Shown piece by piece: positions 10,833 to 19,949 of a stretch of DNA of 64,000 bases. The translations under genes and the position numbers were made by a program. The number at the start of each line of letters is the position of its first letter. The stretch's first letter is position 1. The DNA is from Shinella granuli. GTDB lineage: Bacteria > Pseudomonadota > Alphaproteobacteria > Rhizobiales > Rhizobiaceae. A model generated the notes under the pieces. That model searched no databases. It worked only from the letters and a program-made list of their open reading frames with translations, and was not told the origin of the DNA. The stretch lies in NCBI RefSeq assembly GCF_004341885.1, contig NZ_SLVX01000004.1, positions 186,001-250,000 of the forward strand, given 5' to 3'.

Positions 10833-11252
10833 ATGATGGAAAACAAAAAGAAGCCGAATCCGATTGATATTCACGTCGGCAGCCGGATCCGGCTTCGCAG
10901 GACCATGCTCGGCATGAGTCAGGAGAAGCTGGGCGAAAGCCTCGGCATCACCTTCCAGCAGATCCAGAAATACGAAAAGGGCACGAACCGCGTCGGCGCC
11001 AGCCGGCTGCAGAACATTTCGAGCATCCTCAACGTGCCCGTCTCCTTCTTCTTCGAGGATGCGCCGGGCGAACAGGCGGATGCCCAGGCCGGCTTTGCCG
11101 AAGCGTCGAGCTCCAACTACGTGGTCGACTTCCTGTCGTCCTCCGAAGGCCTCCAGCTCAACCGGGCCTTCGTCAAGATCGGCGACCCCAAGGTCCGCCG
11201 CAAGCTCGTCGACCTCGTCAAGGCGCTCGCCGCCGAGGCCGAACTCGAGTGA
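10833..11252 (+). CDS. XRE-family helix-turn-helix transcriptional regulator
   Basis: A 139-residue DNA-binding protein with a Cro/CI-type HTH at about residues 12-66 (RLRRTMLGMSQEKLGESLGI and QQIQKYEKGTNRV). A C-terminal region of about 70 residues follows, with no recognizable sensor domain. Homologues between lnt and metK are widespread in Rhizobiales. ATG 10833 has AGGA seven bases upstream; a TTG at 10830 and an ATG at 10836 are also in frame. Regulatory targets are unknown. It ends 23 bases before a terminator hairpin. Confidence 0.93.
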   Translation: MMENKKKPNPIDIHVGSRIRLRRTMLGMSQEKLGESLGITFQQIQKYEKGTNRVGASRLQNISSILNVPVSFFFEDAPGEQADAQAGFAEASSSNYVVDFLSSSEGLQLNRAFVKIGDPKVRRKLVDLVKALAAEAELE

Positions 11253-11274
11253 TCTTCGCGTGAGATCGGCAAGG

Positions 11275-11301
11275 AAAAGGCGGTCCTTCGGGGCCGCTTT
11301 T
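11275..11301 (+). terminator. Rho-independent terminator after the XRE regulator gene
   Basis: An AAAAGGCGGTCC / GGGCCGCTTTT hairpin with one bulged G closes a UUCG tetraloop and ends in TTTT. It lies 23 bases after the regulator stop codon and separates that unit from metK. Confidence 0.7.
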
Positions 11302-11360
11302 CGTTTGCGCGAGGGCCGTCACGCGCGCGCGACAGTCGCGCGAAAACGCCCGGAATGCCG

Positions 11361-11384
11361 GGACATAAACATATTCTTATGTCC
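11361..11384 (+). promoter_or_regulatory. SahR-like operator upstream of metK
   Basis: GGACATAA and TTATGTCC form an 8-bp perfect inverted repeat with an 8-base spacer; the full 24-bp dyad matches at 10 of 12 positions per half. From memory it resembles the AT-rich dyad (CATAAAGATATCTTTATG type) bound by the ArsR-family SAH-responsive regulator SahR at methionine-cycle genes. It ends 72 bases before the metK start. The regulator name is inferred; no sahR gene is in the window. Confidence 0.5.
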
Positions 11385-11456
11385 TTCTGCGCTTGTTTTT
11401 CCCCCGCGAACTGAATAACAACGTCGAAGTCCATTTTCTTTGAGGGGAATTCCCGC

Positions 11457-12695
11457 ATGCGCAGCAGCTATCTCTTCACCAGCGAGTCCGTCGCCGAGGG
11501 TCATCCGGACAAGGTGTGCGACCGCATCTCCGACGAAATCGTCGATCTGGTCTACCGCGAAGCCGTGAAGTCGAAGGTCGATCCGTGGTCGGTCCGTATT
11601 GCCTGCGAGACGCTTGCGACGACCAACCGCGTGGTGATCGCCGGTGAAGTGCGCCTGCCGCCGAGCCTCCTGAAGAAGGACAAGGACGGCAACGACGTCA
11701 TCAATCCCTCCAAGTTCAAGTCCGCCGCCCGCAAGGCGATCCGCGACATCGGCTACGAGCAGGACGGCTTCAACTGGAAGACGGCGAAGATCGACGTGCT
11801 GCTGCATTCCCAGTCCGCCGACATCGCCCAGGGCGTCGACAACGCCGCCGACAAGCAGGGCGACGAGGGCGCGGGCGACCAGGGCATCATGTTCGGCTAC
11901 GCCTGCCGCGAGACCGCCGACCTGATGCCGGCGCCGATCTACTATTCCCACCGCATCCTCCAGCTCCTCGCCGACGCCCGCAAGAAGGGCGAGGGCGATG
12001 CCGGCAAGCTCGGTCCGGACGCCAAGAGCCAGGTGACCGTGCGCTATGTCGACGGCAAGCCCGCCGACGTCGCCTCCATCGTGCTCTCCACGCAGCATCT
12101 CGATGATAGCTGGGATTCCAGGAAGGTCCGCCAGGTCGTCGAGCCCTATATCCGCGAGGCGCTGCACGACATCGCGATCGCCGAGGATTGCTCCTGGTAC
12201 ATCAACCCGACGGGCAAGTTCGTCATCGGCGGTCCTGATGGCGATGCCGGCCTCACCGGCCGTAAGATCATCGTCGACACCTATGGCGGCGCGGCCCCGC
12301 ATGGCGGCGGCGCCTTCTCCGGCAAGGACACGACCAAGGTCGACCGGTCGGCCGCCTATGCCGCGCGCTACCTCGCCAAGAACGTCGTCGCGGCCGGCCT
12401 TGCCGACCGCTGCACGATCCAGCTTTCCTACGCCATCGGCGTCGCCCAGCCGCTCTCGGTCTATGTCGACCTGCACGGCACGGGCAAGGTTAGCGAGGAC
12501 GCCGTCGAGGCCGCGATCCGCAAGGTCATGGACCTGTCGCCGTCGGGCATCCGCCGCCACCTCGACCTCAACAAGCCGATCTACGCCAAGACCGCCGCCT
12601 ACGGTCATTTCGGCCGCAAGGCCGGCCGCGACGGCTCGTTCTCCTGGGAGCGCCTCGACCTCGTCAAGGCCCTCAAGGAAGCGTTGAAGAACTGA
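11457..12695 (+). CDS. metK: S-adenosylmethionine synthetase
   Basis: Makes S-adenosylmethionine from methionine and ATP. The 412-residue protein starts with the family signature [20 protein letters not shown] and contains [15 protein letters not shown] and the glycine-rich [22 protein letters not shown] 11457 follows GAGGGGAA. The 200 bases upstream hold a SahR-like operator. trmB follows after 7 bases and probably shares the transcript, fitting because TrmB consumes SAM. Confidence 0.98.
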   Translation: MRSSYLFTSESVAEGHPDKVCDRISDEIVDLVYREAVKSKVDPWSVRIACETLATTNRVVIAGEVRLPPSLLKKDKDGNDVINPSKFKSAARKAIRDIGYEQDGFNWKTAKIDVLLHSQSADIAQGVDNAADKQGDEGAGDQGIMFGYACRETADLMPAPIYYSHRILQLLADARKKGEGDAGKLGPDAKSQVTVRYVDGKPADVASIVLSTQHLDDSWDSRKVRQVVEPYIREALHDIAIAEDCSWYINPTGKFVIGGPDGDAGLTGRKIIVDTYGGAAPHGGGAFSGKDTTKVDRSAAYAARYLAKNVVAAGLADRCTIQLSYAIGVAQPLSVYVDLHGTGKVSEDAVEAAIRKVMDLSPSGIRRHLDLNKPIYAKTAAYGHFGRKAGRDGSFSWERLDLVKALKEALKN

Positions 12696-12702
12696 GGCCG
12701 AC

Positions 12703-13404
12703 ATGACGGATGCAGAGCGCCGCAGCCGCGCGAGCGAGGCCTTCTTCGGTCGCCGCAAGGGAAAACCGCTCAGGGAGCGGCAGGCGCAGCATCTTCAGAC
12801 CGTGCTGCCGGTGCTGAAGGTCGATCTTTCGGCCCCGGCGCCGGCGGACATCACGACGCTCTACGATTTCCCGCCGAACCGGATGCGCCTCGAAATCGGC
12901 TTCGGCGGCGGGGAGCACCTCATCCATCGCGCGCAGGAAACGCCCGATACCGCCTTCATCGGCGTCGAGCCCTTCGTCAATTCCATGGCGAAGCTGATCG
13001 GCAGCATCGAGGAGACGGGCGCGAGGAATATCCGGCTTTATGATGACGATGCGACGGTGCTGCTGGACTGGCTTCCGGCCGCCTCGATCGATCAGATCGA
13101 CCTGCTCTATCCGGATCCGTGGCCGAAGAAGAAGCACTGGAAGAGGCGGTTCGTCTCGAAGGTCAATCTCGACCGCTTTGCCCGGGTGCTGAAGCCGGGC
13201 GGGCTCTTCTGCTTCGCGTCCGACATCGACACCTATGTCAACTGGACGCTTATGCACTGCGGGTCTCATCCCGCCTTCGTGTGGACCGCCGAAAACGCGG
13301 TCGACTGGCTGACGCCCTTTGCCGGCTGGCCGGGCACGCGCTACGAGGCCAAGGCCAAGCGCGAGGGCCGCAAGTCGGCCTATCTCACCTTCCGCCGTCT
13401 CTGA
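12703..13404 (+). CDS. trmB: tRNA (guanine-N7-)-methyltransferase
   Basis: SAM-dependent enzyme forming m7G46 in tRNA. The 233-residue protein has the SAM-binding segment [11 protein letters not shown] and the family hallmark [15 protein letters not shown]. It lies 7 bases after metK on the same strand, as in many Rhizobiales, and converges on the minus-strand DUF1150 gene 18 bases downstream. Confidence 0.96.
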   Translation: MTDAERRSRASEAFFGRRKGKPLRERQAQHLQTVLPVLKVDLSAPAPADITTLYDFPPNRMRLEIGFGGGEHLIHRAQETPDTAFIGVEPFVNSMAKLIGSIEETGARNIRLYDDDATVLLDWLPAASIDQIDLLYPDPWPKKKHWKRRFVSKVNLDRFARVLKPGGLFCFASDIDTYVNWTLMHCGSHPAFVWTAENAVDWLTPFAGWPGTRYEAKAKREGRKSAYLTFRRL

Positions 13405-13422
13405 CGGAAGGTTTTCCGGACA

Positions 13423-13680
13423 TCAGTGCAGGCTGACGGTGCGCAGGTCGTCCTCGGCCGCCTTGTAGAAGGTGCTCGAACGGTTGTCCGTCAGCAGGAT
13501 CGGCGTGCCGTCGGCGCCGAACAGGGCCCAGAGATCCAGGCTCGGGTCGATTTCCGGCGCTTCCGGGAAGACGCGCGAGACTTCGTCGGCCTTCATCTTC
13601 CTGATGTAGCCGACTTCGCCGGCGCCCAGATGCGCAAGGTCCGCCTTCGAAACGGTGGGGGTTACGGTCTTCAGTCCCAT
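13423..13680 (-). CDS. DUF1150 family protein
   Basis: An 85-residue acidic protein of unknown function. The sequence (VSKADLAHLGAGEVGYIRKM, then LWALFGADGTPILLTDNR) matches DUF1150, a small alphaproteobacterial family usually encoded next to hsp20. The start at 13680 is chosen because GGAGG lies eight bases before that ATG; earlier in-frame ATGs at 13692 and 13743 lack one. It is 132 bases downstream of hsp20 on the same strand and may be cotranscribed. No catalytic motif is visible. Confidence 0.87.
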   Translation of the reverse strand: MGLKTVTPTVSKADLAHLGAGEVGYIRKMKADEVSRVFPEAPEIDPSLDLWALFGADGTPILLTDNRSSTFYKAAEDDLRTVSLH

Positions 13681-13812
13681 CTTTGCCTCCATGGCAATGC
13701 CGGCAGGGCCGGCCACCGGACGTCCATGGCCACCATGGCCCATCGGTACGTCAGGCGATCAGGTTACGCTTGAAACGTTCCGGCGGGTGTTCCCGCAGGA
13801 ACGGCTCATGAT

Positions 13813-14244
13813 CTAGTCTGATACGGAAATGTTAATTTTCTTTACCATTCGCACAGGCTCGGGCCGCACGAGTTCGACCGAGAGCAGGCCGTTCTTCAGC
13901 TCCGCTCCCGAAACGCGCATGCCGTCGGCAAGCACGAAGGTGCGCTGGAACTGGCGGGCCGCTATGCCGCGGTAGAGATAGTCCCGCTCGCCGCTGTCGA
14001 CCTGGCGGCCGCGGATGACGAGCTGGTTTTCCTCCGTCGTCACATCGAGCTCGTCTTCGGAAAAGCCCGCGACGGCAAGGGTGATGCGCAGCCGTTCCGG
14101 TGCGCCCGTCTCGCCGTTCGGCCGAAGCCGCTCGATATTGTACGGCGGATAGCCATCATTGCCCTTGGCGATGCGCTCAAGGGTCTTTTCCATGGCATCG
14201 AAGCCCAGAAGCAGCGGGCTCGTGAAAGGGGTCATGCGTGACAT
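13813..14244 (-). CDS. Small heat shock protein Hsp20 (IbpA type)
   Basis: A 143-residue alpha-crystallin-type holdase chaperone that binds unfolding proteins during heat stress. The N-terminal arm (SPLLLGFDAMEKTLERI) and the beta-sandwich with ITLAVAGFSEDELDV and a late GLLSVELVRPEP strand are characteristic of alphaproteobacterial class A small Hsps. Upstream are a RpoH-type promoter and a short leader hairpin that covers its ribosome binding site, so both transcriptional and translational heat control are likely. DUF1150 follows. Confidence 0.95.
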   Translation of the reverse strand: MSRMTPFTSPLLLGFDAMEKTLERIAKGNDGYPPYNIERLRPNGETGAPERLRITLAVAGFSEDELDVTTEENQLVIRGRQVDSGERDYLYRGIAARQFQRTFVLADGMRVSGAELKNGLLSVELVRPEPVRMVKKINISVSD

Positions 14245-14251
14245 GCGTCTA

Positions 14252-14271
14252 GTCCTTGGCTCTCAAGCGAC
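14252..14271 (-). promoter_or_regulatory. ROSE-like RNA thermometer hairpin over the hsp20 ribosome binding site
   Basis: In the hsp20 leader, on the minus strand, GUC-G-CUUG pairs with CAAG-GAC across the loop AGAGC, leaving one unpaired G. This sequesters the AAGGA Shine-Dalgarno sequence 8-12 bases before the start codon. The anti-SD strand contains UCGCU, matching the U(U/C)GCU signature of ROSE thermometers with their bulged G. The leader is only about 55 bases, shorter than classical multi-hairpin ROSE elements, so this is called ROSE-like. Confidence 0.6.
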
Positions 14272-14308
14272 TTCGGCGGGACCCGACCTCGGCATCCCGA
14301 TGGCTGCA

Positions 14309-14337
14309 ATATGGGGATTGCCGGCGCGAGGCGCAAG
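14309..14337 (-). promoter_or_regulatory. RpoH (sigma-32) type promoter of hsp20
   Basis: On the minus strand, CTTGCG is followed after 15 bases by CCCCATAT, an exact match to the CCCCATNT -10 of heat-shock promoters and a good CTTG -35. The -10 lies 65 bases before the hsp20 start codon, leaving room for the thermometer leader. Confidence 0.75.
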
Positions 14338-14428
14338 ACGCTTGCGAATGGCGATTTCGCAAATATAGTCGCCGCTTCGCCCGCGTAAGGCGGGCCAAGA
14401 ACAGAACCAGCGAGGAAACGGAGACGGC

Positions 14429-15370
14429 ATGTCTGAGCTACGGAAAATCATCATCGACACGGATCCCGGCCAGGACGATGCCGCCGCCATCATGCTGGCG
14501 CTCGGCAGCCCGGAACTCGACATCCTCGGCATCACCACCGTCGCCGGCAACGTGCCGCTGGCGCGCACCTCCAGCAATGCCCGCATCATCCTGGAATTCT
14601 GCTCCCGCACCGACGTGAAGGTCTATGCCGGCGCCGACAGGCCGATCGCCCGCCCGCTGGTCACCGCCGAGCATGTGCACGGCAAGACCGGCCTCGACGG
14701 CCCGGAACTGCACGAGCCGCAGATGCCGCTGGAGGCCCGGCATGCCGTGGATTTCATCATCGAGACGCTGCGGCGCGAACCGGCCGGCACGGTGACGCTC
14801 TGCACGCTCGGCCCGCTGACGAACATCGCGACGGCGCTGGAAAAGGCGCCGGACATCGCCGGCCGCGTGCGCGAGCTGGTCATGATGGGCGGCGGCTTCT
14901 TCGAGGGCGGCAACATCACGCCGGCCGCCGAGTTCAACATCTATGTCGATCCGGAAGCGGCCGCCGCCGTCTTCAGGTCCGGCATCCCGATCGTCATGAT
15001 GCCGCTCGACGTCACCCACAAGGTGCTGACGCTGAAGAGCCGCGTCGCCAGGCTGCGCGAGATCGGCAGCCGCCCCGCCAAGGCCCTCGTCGAGATGCTC
15101 GATTTCTTCGAGCGTTTCGATGTCGAAAAATACGGCTCCGACGGCGGTCCGCTGCACGATCCGACGGTCATCGCCTATCTCCTGAAGCCGGAGCTGTTCT
15201 CCGGCCGCGACTGCAATGTGGAGATCGAGACCGCCTCGCCGCTCACGACAGGCATGACGGTGGTCGACTGGTGGCAGGTCACCGGCCGCAAGCACAATGC
15301 GCGGGTGATGAAGGACGTCGATGCCGACGGCTTCTTCGCTCTCCTCGCCGAGCGCGTCGGCCGCCTCTGA
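14429..15370 (+). CDS. Inosine-uridine preferring nucleoside hydrolase
   Basis: A 313-residue IUNH-family enzyme that cleaves the N-glycosidic bond of ribonucleosides for salvage. The calcium-binding motif DTDPGQDDA at residues 10-18, GITTVAGN, and the later PLDVTHKV and DGGPLHDP segments are all present. There is no signal peptide, so it is probably cytosolic. Its stop codon overlaps the start of the next gene (TGATG). Substrate preference among purine and pyrimidine nucleosides cannot be told from sequence. Confidence 0.94.
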   Translation: MSELRKIIIDTDPGQDDAAAIMLALGSPELDILGITTVAGNVPLARTSSNARIILEFCSRTDVKVYAGADRPIARPLVTAEHVHGKTGLDGPELHEPQMPLEARHAVDFIIETLRREPAGTVTLCTLGPLTNIATALEKAPDIAGRVRELVMMGGGFFEGGNITPAAEFNIYVDPEAAAAVFRSGIPIVMMPLDVTHKVLTLKSRVARLREIGSRPAKALVEMLDFFERFDVEKYGSDGGPLHDPTVIAYLLKPELFSGRDCNVEIETASPLTTGMTVVDWWQVTGRKHNARVMKDVDADGFFALLAERVGRL

Positions 15371-15729
15371 TGCGTGGCCCCCGCAGCGCCGGGCCGGGTG
15401 CGGAAGGCCGTTTCCACAAGGAGATGATGGGCCTCTACGACCGCTTCGCCGCGCTCGGCTTCCGTCCGGTGCTCCTGCGCCGCTTCGTGCTGCTCAACGG
15501 CGGCGTGGCGGCGGCGAAGGAGCTCGTCTTCAAGCCCGGCACGACCGGGCTGGAGCGGCTGCTGGACGCCGGCAAGCCGGAGCTTTCCATGGAAGCGCTG
15601 ATGCTGCGGCCCGAATACCAGGGCCTGTTTTCCGAGCTGGAACTGAAGGAGGCTTCGCAGCGGCTGGCGAGCGCCACCCGCTCCCGCTCCCGCGGCCGTC
15701 TCCAGGCGCAGCCGACGGAGCGCAAGTAG
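15370..15729 (+). CDS. Hypothetical protein translationally coupled to nucleoside hydrolase
   Basis: A 119-residue soluble, basic-tailed protein whose ATG overlaps the preceding stop codon, so it is probably translated by coupling. The segment LYDRFAALGFRPVLLRRFVL, then GTTGLERLLDAGKPELSMEAL, suggests a small helical fold. I do not recognise a family with a known function. The last 20 residues are arginine/serine-rich and look disordered. Codon usage matches its neighbours, supporting that it is real. Confidence 0.7.
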   Translation: MRGPRSAGPGAEGRFHKEMMGLYDRFAALGFRPVLLRRFVLLNGGVAAAKELVFKPGTTGLERLLDAGKPELSMEALMLRPEYQGLFSELELKEASQRLASATRSRSRGRLQAQPTERK

Positions 15730-16341
15730 CGCCCGCCGCGCCGAAAAAACATCCCCGCAATTTCCCCGCCCCCTCAACCCATGCCTACAATCCCCCCATC
15801 CTGCCGCGGATACACCGCAAGGCGTTGCGGCGAGGCGGGGTCGGCGCTTTCGGTGCGGGAAGGACGTGAGCCTTCATCGAAGGGGCCTGCGGAAAATGGT
15901 CTCCCTCCGGCGATCCGGGGGAAGCGGCGGGCGTCGGACCGGCCCTTTCGTTTCCCCTGATAAATTCGGCGGGCGTGCCTGTGGGGCACACAAAGGGATG
16001 GGTTCGCGCCCGGGCGGCGTCCGAGGGGTTTCGGCCCCGGTTCGCCCGGTGCAGTGGAAGACGGTGCCGACCGGCAGCCATGGCTGCGGCATCGTGAGCC
16101 TGAGGGCGTGCATGGCTCTTTCCACGGAAAGGCACGCCACCGTTCCCATGGAACTCCATCCTCCCAGAGAGACCGGAGTCGCGGGCAAAAACCGCCGAAC
16201 GGGGTGCCGGAAGGTGCCATGCTTATACATTCAGATGAGGCAGCTCCGGCGCCCCGTCCGATGCTCTTTGAAAACCCACGGGCGAAACCGCCGCGTGGCC
16301 GTCGGCGCAGGACGGGAATGCGGAATGCATTTCCTCAGACA
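15730..16341. other. Intergenic stretch of about 0.6 kb with inverted repeats and no convincing gene
   Basis: Between convergent genes. Open frames here have rhizobium-untypical amino-acid composition (many Arg, Pro, Gly, Cys) and no ribosome binding sites, so I call none. Several dyads stand out: GGGG-TTTCGG-CCCC at 16025-16038, the perfect palindrome GCAGCCATGGCTGC at 16074-16087, and a CTTTCC/GGAAAG pair near 16120. It could hold a structured small RNA, but I could not match tmRNA, RNase P RNA, 6S or 4.5S RNA. Confidence 0.4.
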
Positions 16342-16369
16342 AAAAGGCCGGCGAAACCGCCGGCCTTTT
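16342..16369 (-). terminator. Terminator of the chemoreceptor gene
   Basis: AAAAGGCCGGC and GCCGGCCTTTT form an 11-bp perfect stem around a six-base loop, with U-rich ends in both directions. It lies 20 bases beyond the minus-strand chemoreceptor stop and may act bidirectionally. Confidence 0.85.
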
Positions 16370-16389
16370 CCTTGGTGTATTGCCTGTTC

Positions 16390-18726
16390 TCAGAACTCTT
16401 CCCAGTCGTCCTGCGCCAGCGCCGTGTTGCCGGCGACCTGCGGCATGGCGCGGGGGGCGGTGCGCGGCGCCTGGTAGGCGGCGCGCTGCGGCTGGACGTC
16501 GCGGCGGGTCGCCTGCTGCACCGGCTGGGCAGCGGCCACGGCGGCGTTTCCGGCGCGGAAGCGGGCGACGAGCGACTTCAGCGTCTGGGCCTCGTCGTTC
16601 AGCGCCATGGAGGCGGCGGTGGTCTCTTCCACCATCGCGGCGTTCTGCTGGGTCACCTGGTCCATCTGGTTGACGGCCGCGTTGATCTCCTTGAGGCCGA
16701 CGGCCTGCTCGGAGGCGGAGGAGGAGATCTGGCGGATGAGGCCGTTGATCTGGATGACCTGCTCGGCGATGTTCTCCAGCGCGCTGCCGGCCTTGCCGAC
16801 GAGGTCGACACCCTCGCGGACCTGCACCTCGGAGGTGTTGATCAGCGTCTTGATCTCCTTGGCGGCATTGGCCGAGCGCTGGGCGAGCTCGCGCACCTCC
16901 TGGGCGACGACGGCGAAGCCCTTGCCGGCTTCCCCGGCCCGCGCCGCTTCCACGCCGGCATTGAGCGCCAGCAGGTTCGTCTGGAAGGCGATGTCGTCGA
17001 TCACGCCGATGATGTTGGAGATCTCGCGCGAGGAGTGCTCGATGCCGTGCATGGCGCCGATCGCCTTCTGCACGACCTCGCCGGACTTGCTGGCGTCGTC
17101 GCTGGCCGTTTCCACCGACTTGGCGGCGACGCGGGCGTTTTCCGCGCTGGAATTGACCTGCGAGGTGAGCTGGTCGAGGGCGGCCGCCGTCTCTTCCAGG
17201 CTCGCCGCCTGCTGTTCGGTGCGGTGCGAGAGATCGGCCGCGCCCTTGGAGATCTCGCCCGTGCCGCCGCCGATATTGCCGACCGAGGCGTTGACCGTCT
17301 GGATCGTCTCTTCCAGGCTGGCGATCGCCGAGTTGAAGTCGGTCTTGAGCTTGTCGTACTCGCCCGGGAAGTCGCCGGAGAGGCGGAAGGTCAGGTTGCC
17401 GGAGGAGAGCTGGGCAAGGCCTTCGCCGAGGCGGGCGACGATGTCGCGCTGGAGGGCGCTCGATTCGGCGCGCTCGGCTTCCGAACGGTTGCGCTCGGCC
17501 TCGGTCAGTTGGCGCTGGTTGTCGGCTTCCGCTTCCAGGCGCTTGGTGTCGGCGAGCTGGTGACGGAACCCTTCCAGCGCCTTGGCGACCGAGCCGGTCT
17601 CGTCCGAGCGCTCCTGGCCGGCGATCGGCTGGGTATAGACGCCGCTGCTGAGCGTCGCGACGTCGGAGACGAGACCCGCGAGCGGCTTCTGCACGAAGGT
17701 GCGCACGGCGACGTAAAGCCCGGCGAGCACGGCGCCGAGAACGATCAGCCCGCCGAGGATCATCATGCGGGTCTGGTCGTCGACCGGCGCGTTGATGGCC
17801 GCGCGCGGCACGTCGACCAGCACGATCCAGGTCGTGTTGATGTCGGGCAGCGCGAAGGGATAGACGACGCGGTCGAAGGAGGCCAGTTCGTCGAAGGAGA
17901 GGTTCTCGATGCGGCCGATCGTGCCCGTCGCAAGCGCGTTCTTGACGATGTCGGTGCCTTGTCCGTCGTAATCCGTCATTAGGAGGTCAGCGTTCGGCGC
18001 AACGATCCACTTGCCGGTCTGCGAAAGCAGCATGACGCGGCCTTCGCCGAAGGGCTTCAGCCGGCTGAGCTTCTCATCGAGCGTCTTCAGCGAGACGTCG
18101 ACGCCGGTGACGCCGATCAGCTTGCCGCCCGGGGCGACCGGAAAGGCGATGGAGGCCATGGTGAAGTTCTCACCCGTCGATTCCTCCTTGTAGGGCTGGG
18201 TCATGGCGCCCTTGCCGCTGCCGGCCGCAAGCGCATACCACTCGGCCTTGTAGTCGGATTCGAAGGTGGAGAGCGCGATGGAACCGTCCTTGCGCTTCGT
18301 CCAGTAGGGGTTGAACGAGCCGTCCTTGAACGTGCCGGTTTCCAGTTGCTCGGTGGTTTCGCGCGACTTGCCGTCGAAGGCGTTCGGCTCTTCCGCAAAC
18401 CAGCTGCCGAGGGCGAAGCTGTTCTTTTCCGCGTTCGCCTTGATGATGTCCACGACCTGCTTGCGGTCGAAATGCCCGACCGAATGGCCCTGCTCGATCA
18501 CGCCGGCCATGGAGCGCGCGGCGCTGGCGAGCTGGCCGATATCGGTCGCGATGTCGGCGGCGATCGCCTTCGCCTCGGTGTCGGCTTGGGAATAGACGAG
18601 ATCGGCGACGCGGCTCTGCGTCTGGCCGATGAGTACGGTGTTGGAGGCGAGCATCACGAGGGCGATCGTGCCGCCGGTGACCGCGATGAGCTTCGTCGCG
18701 AGCGACTTGGCCTGGAATTTGAACAT
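16390..18726 (-). CDS. Methyl-accepting chemotaxis protein with double-Cache-like sensor domain
   Basis: A 778-residue inner-membrane chemoreceptor. A transmembrane helix at about 12-35 and a second near 330-350 enclose a long periplasmic region with dCache-type features ([17 protein letters not shown], then GVTGVDVSL). A HAMP domain and a cytoplasmic signalling region with the hairpin tip [20 protein letters not shown] follow. The C-terminus ends DDWEEF, a WxxF-type pentapeptide tether for CheR/CheB. Start 18726 has GAGGA five bases upstream. Ligand unknown; no che genes are nearby. Confidence 0.95.
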   Translation of the reverse strand: MFKFQAKSLATKLIAVTGGTIALVMLASNTVLIGQTQSRVADLVYSQADTEAKAIAADIATDIGQLASAARSMAGVIEQGHSVGHFDRKQVVDIIKANAEKNSFALGSWFAEEPNAFDGKSRETTEQLETGTFKDGSFNPYWTKRKDGSIALSTFESDYKAEWYALAAGSGKGAMTQPYKEESTGENFTMASIAFPVAPGGKLIGVTGVDVSLKTLDEKLSRLKPFGEGRVMLLSQTGKWIVAPNADLLMTDYDGQGTDIVKNALATGTIGRIENLSFDELASFDRVVYPFALPDINTTWIVLVDVPRAAINAPVDDQTRMMILGGLIVLGAVLAGLYVAVRTFVQKPLAGLVSDVATLSSGVYTQPIAGQERSDETGSVAKALEGFRHQLADTKRLEAEADNQRQLTEAERNRSEAERAESSALQRDIVARLGEGLAQLSSGNLTFRLSGDFPGEYDKLKTDFNSAIASLEETIQTVNASVGNIGGGTGEISKGAADLSHRTEQQAASLEETAAALDQLTSQVNSSAENARVAAKSVETASDDASKSGEVVQKAIGAMHGIEHSSREISNIIGVIDDIAFQTNLLALNAGVEAARAGEAGKGFAVVAQEVRELAQRSANAAKEIKTLINTSEVQVREGVDLVGKAGSALENIAEQVIQINGLIRQISSSASEQAVGLKEINAAVNQMDQVTQQNAAMVEETTAASMALNDEAQTLKSLVARFRAGNAAVAAAQPVQQATRRDVQPQRAAYQAPRTAPRAMPQVAGNTALAQDDWEEF

Positions 18727-19005
18727 GGAATCCTCACGATGAGAGACGTCCGCGGCGGACACCGCGGAGGAGCACATTCGTTTGCGGGGGTCTCCGTCAT
18801 GGAGGTCGGGGCGCGCGACCAGCGCCAGAGGCCGCCGACCGGAAGGGTCGGGCCTGAGGACTTCAGTAACCCATAAAATATTAATAAATAACCAAATGCT
18901 GCTGCCACTTCTCGGCGCAACCGGCTGATTTATCAGGCGCCGCAGTCAATGCGACGCCTGATGCGCCAATTGCGAAATCCGGCGGGCCAGGCTGCCGCGC
19001 CGCCG

Positions 19006-19905
19006 TCAGATTTCCGCGTCGACGGCCGTGGCGAAGGGAATGGAGGGCTGGGCGCCGGGCTTCAGGCAGGCGAGCGATCCGGCGACGGCCGCGCGGCGCA
19101 GCGCCTCCTTGAAGCCGAGGCCGGCATCGAGCGAGGCGGCGAGATAGCCGCAGAACGTATCGCCCGCGCCCACCGTGTCGACGGGCTCGATCTTGAGGCC
19201 GGCGGCGCGGAAAATCTCGTTCCTGCGGATCGCGACGACGCCGTCGGCGCCGAGCGTGACGATGATCGTCTGGCCGCTGCCCGCATGCAGCGCGCGCATG
19301 GTCGTCTCGCGCGCGTCGTCCGAGAGTTCGCCCTTGCCGACGAAGAGGTCGAATTCCGTCTCGTTGGCGACGAGGATGTCGGCCATCGCGCCGAGGCGGC
19401 CGGCATCGGCGCTGAAGGGGGCGATGTTGACGATCGAGATGACGCCCTTCTGCTTGGCGCTGACGAGCGCGGCCTCGATGGCGGCATTGGGGATTTCGAA
19501 CTGCAGCATCAGGTAGTCGCCGCGCGTCATGCCGCCGACGGTGCGCTTCGCATCCTCCTCGCCGACGGTGCCGTTGGCGCCCGGCACGACGACGATGACA
19601 TTCTCGCCTTCGTCGTCCACGAGGATATGGGCCGTGCCGGTCGCCTCGGCGGCGGAGCGCACGCCGTTGAGATCGACCGCGGCGTCGGCGAGCAGCGCCA
19701 GCGCCTGGCTGCCCAGCCGGTCGTCGCCGACGGCGCCGGCCATGCGCACGATTGCCCCGGCGCGGCGGGCGGCGAGCGCCTGGTTGGCGCCCTTGCCGCC
19801 GGCGGCGGTGGTGAAGCTGCTGCCCATGACCGTCTCGCCCGGCTTCGGCAGGCGTTCTGGCGTGGCGATGAGGTCCATGTTGATGGAGCCGAAGACGGTG
19901 ATCAT
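19006..19905 (-). CDS. rbsK: Ribokinase
   Basis: PfkB-family kinase that phosphorylates ribose to ribose 5-phosphate. The 299-residue protein has the N-terminal signature GGKGANQALAARR and the C-terminal TVGAGDTFCGYLA, with Asp249 as catalytic base. No ribose transporter or rbsD is adjacent, so it is probably the housekeeping ribokinase, perhaps serving ribose from the nucleoside hydrolase encoded nearby. It lies 44 bases downstream of rmuC on the same strand. Confidence 0.9.
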   Translation of the reverse strand: MITVFGSINMDLIATPERLPKPGETVMGSSFTTAAGGKGANQALAARRAGAIVRMAGAVGDDRLGSQALALLADAAVDLNGVRSAAEATGTAHILVDDEGENVIVVVPGANGTVGEEDAKRTVGGMTRGDYLMLQFEIPNAAIEAALVSAKQKGVISIVNIAPFSADAGRLGAMADILVANETEFDLFVGKGELSDDARETTMRALHAGSGQTIIVTLGADGVVAIRRNEIFRAAGLKIEPVDTVGAGDTFCGYLAASLDAGLGFKEALRRAAVAGSLACLKPGAQPSIPFATAVDAEI

Positions 19906-19949
19906 GAGAGGTGCCCCTTGTCGTTTCCGCCGGACACTGCCCGAGGCGG

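Noticed and set aside
11303-11456. SAM riboswitch in the metK leader
   Set aside because: I could not recognise a SAM-II, SAM-V or SAM-SAH core; the only clear element is the operator-like dyad.
15900-16330. tmRNA, RNase P RNA, 6S RNA or 4.5S RNA in the structured spacer
   Set aside because: I could not find the permuted tmRNA tag coding (AND-type) or the conserved GAGGAAAGTC core of RNase P RNA, nor any other known RNA core.
15866-16477. Possible protein genes in the 0.6 kb spacer (both strands)
   Set aside because: Composition biased to Arg, Gly, Pro and Cys, no ribosome binding site, and frames run through the terminator of the chemoreceptor gene.
16054-17982. A 642-codon plus-strand frame over the chemoreceptor
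   Set aside because: Antisense shadow of the conserved chemoreceptor; no ribosome binding site and no domain.
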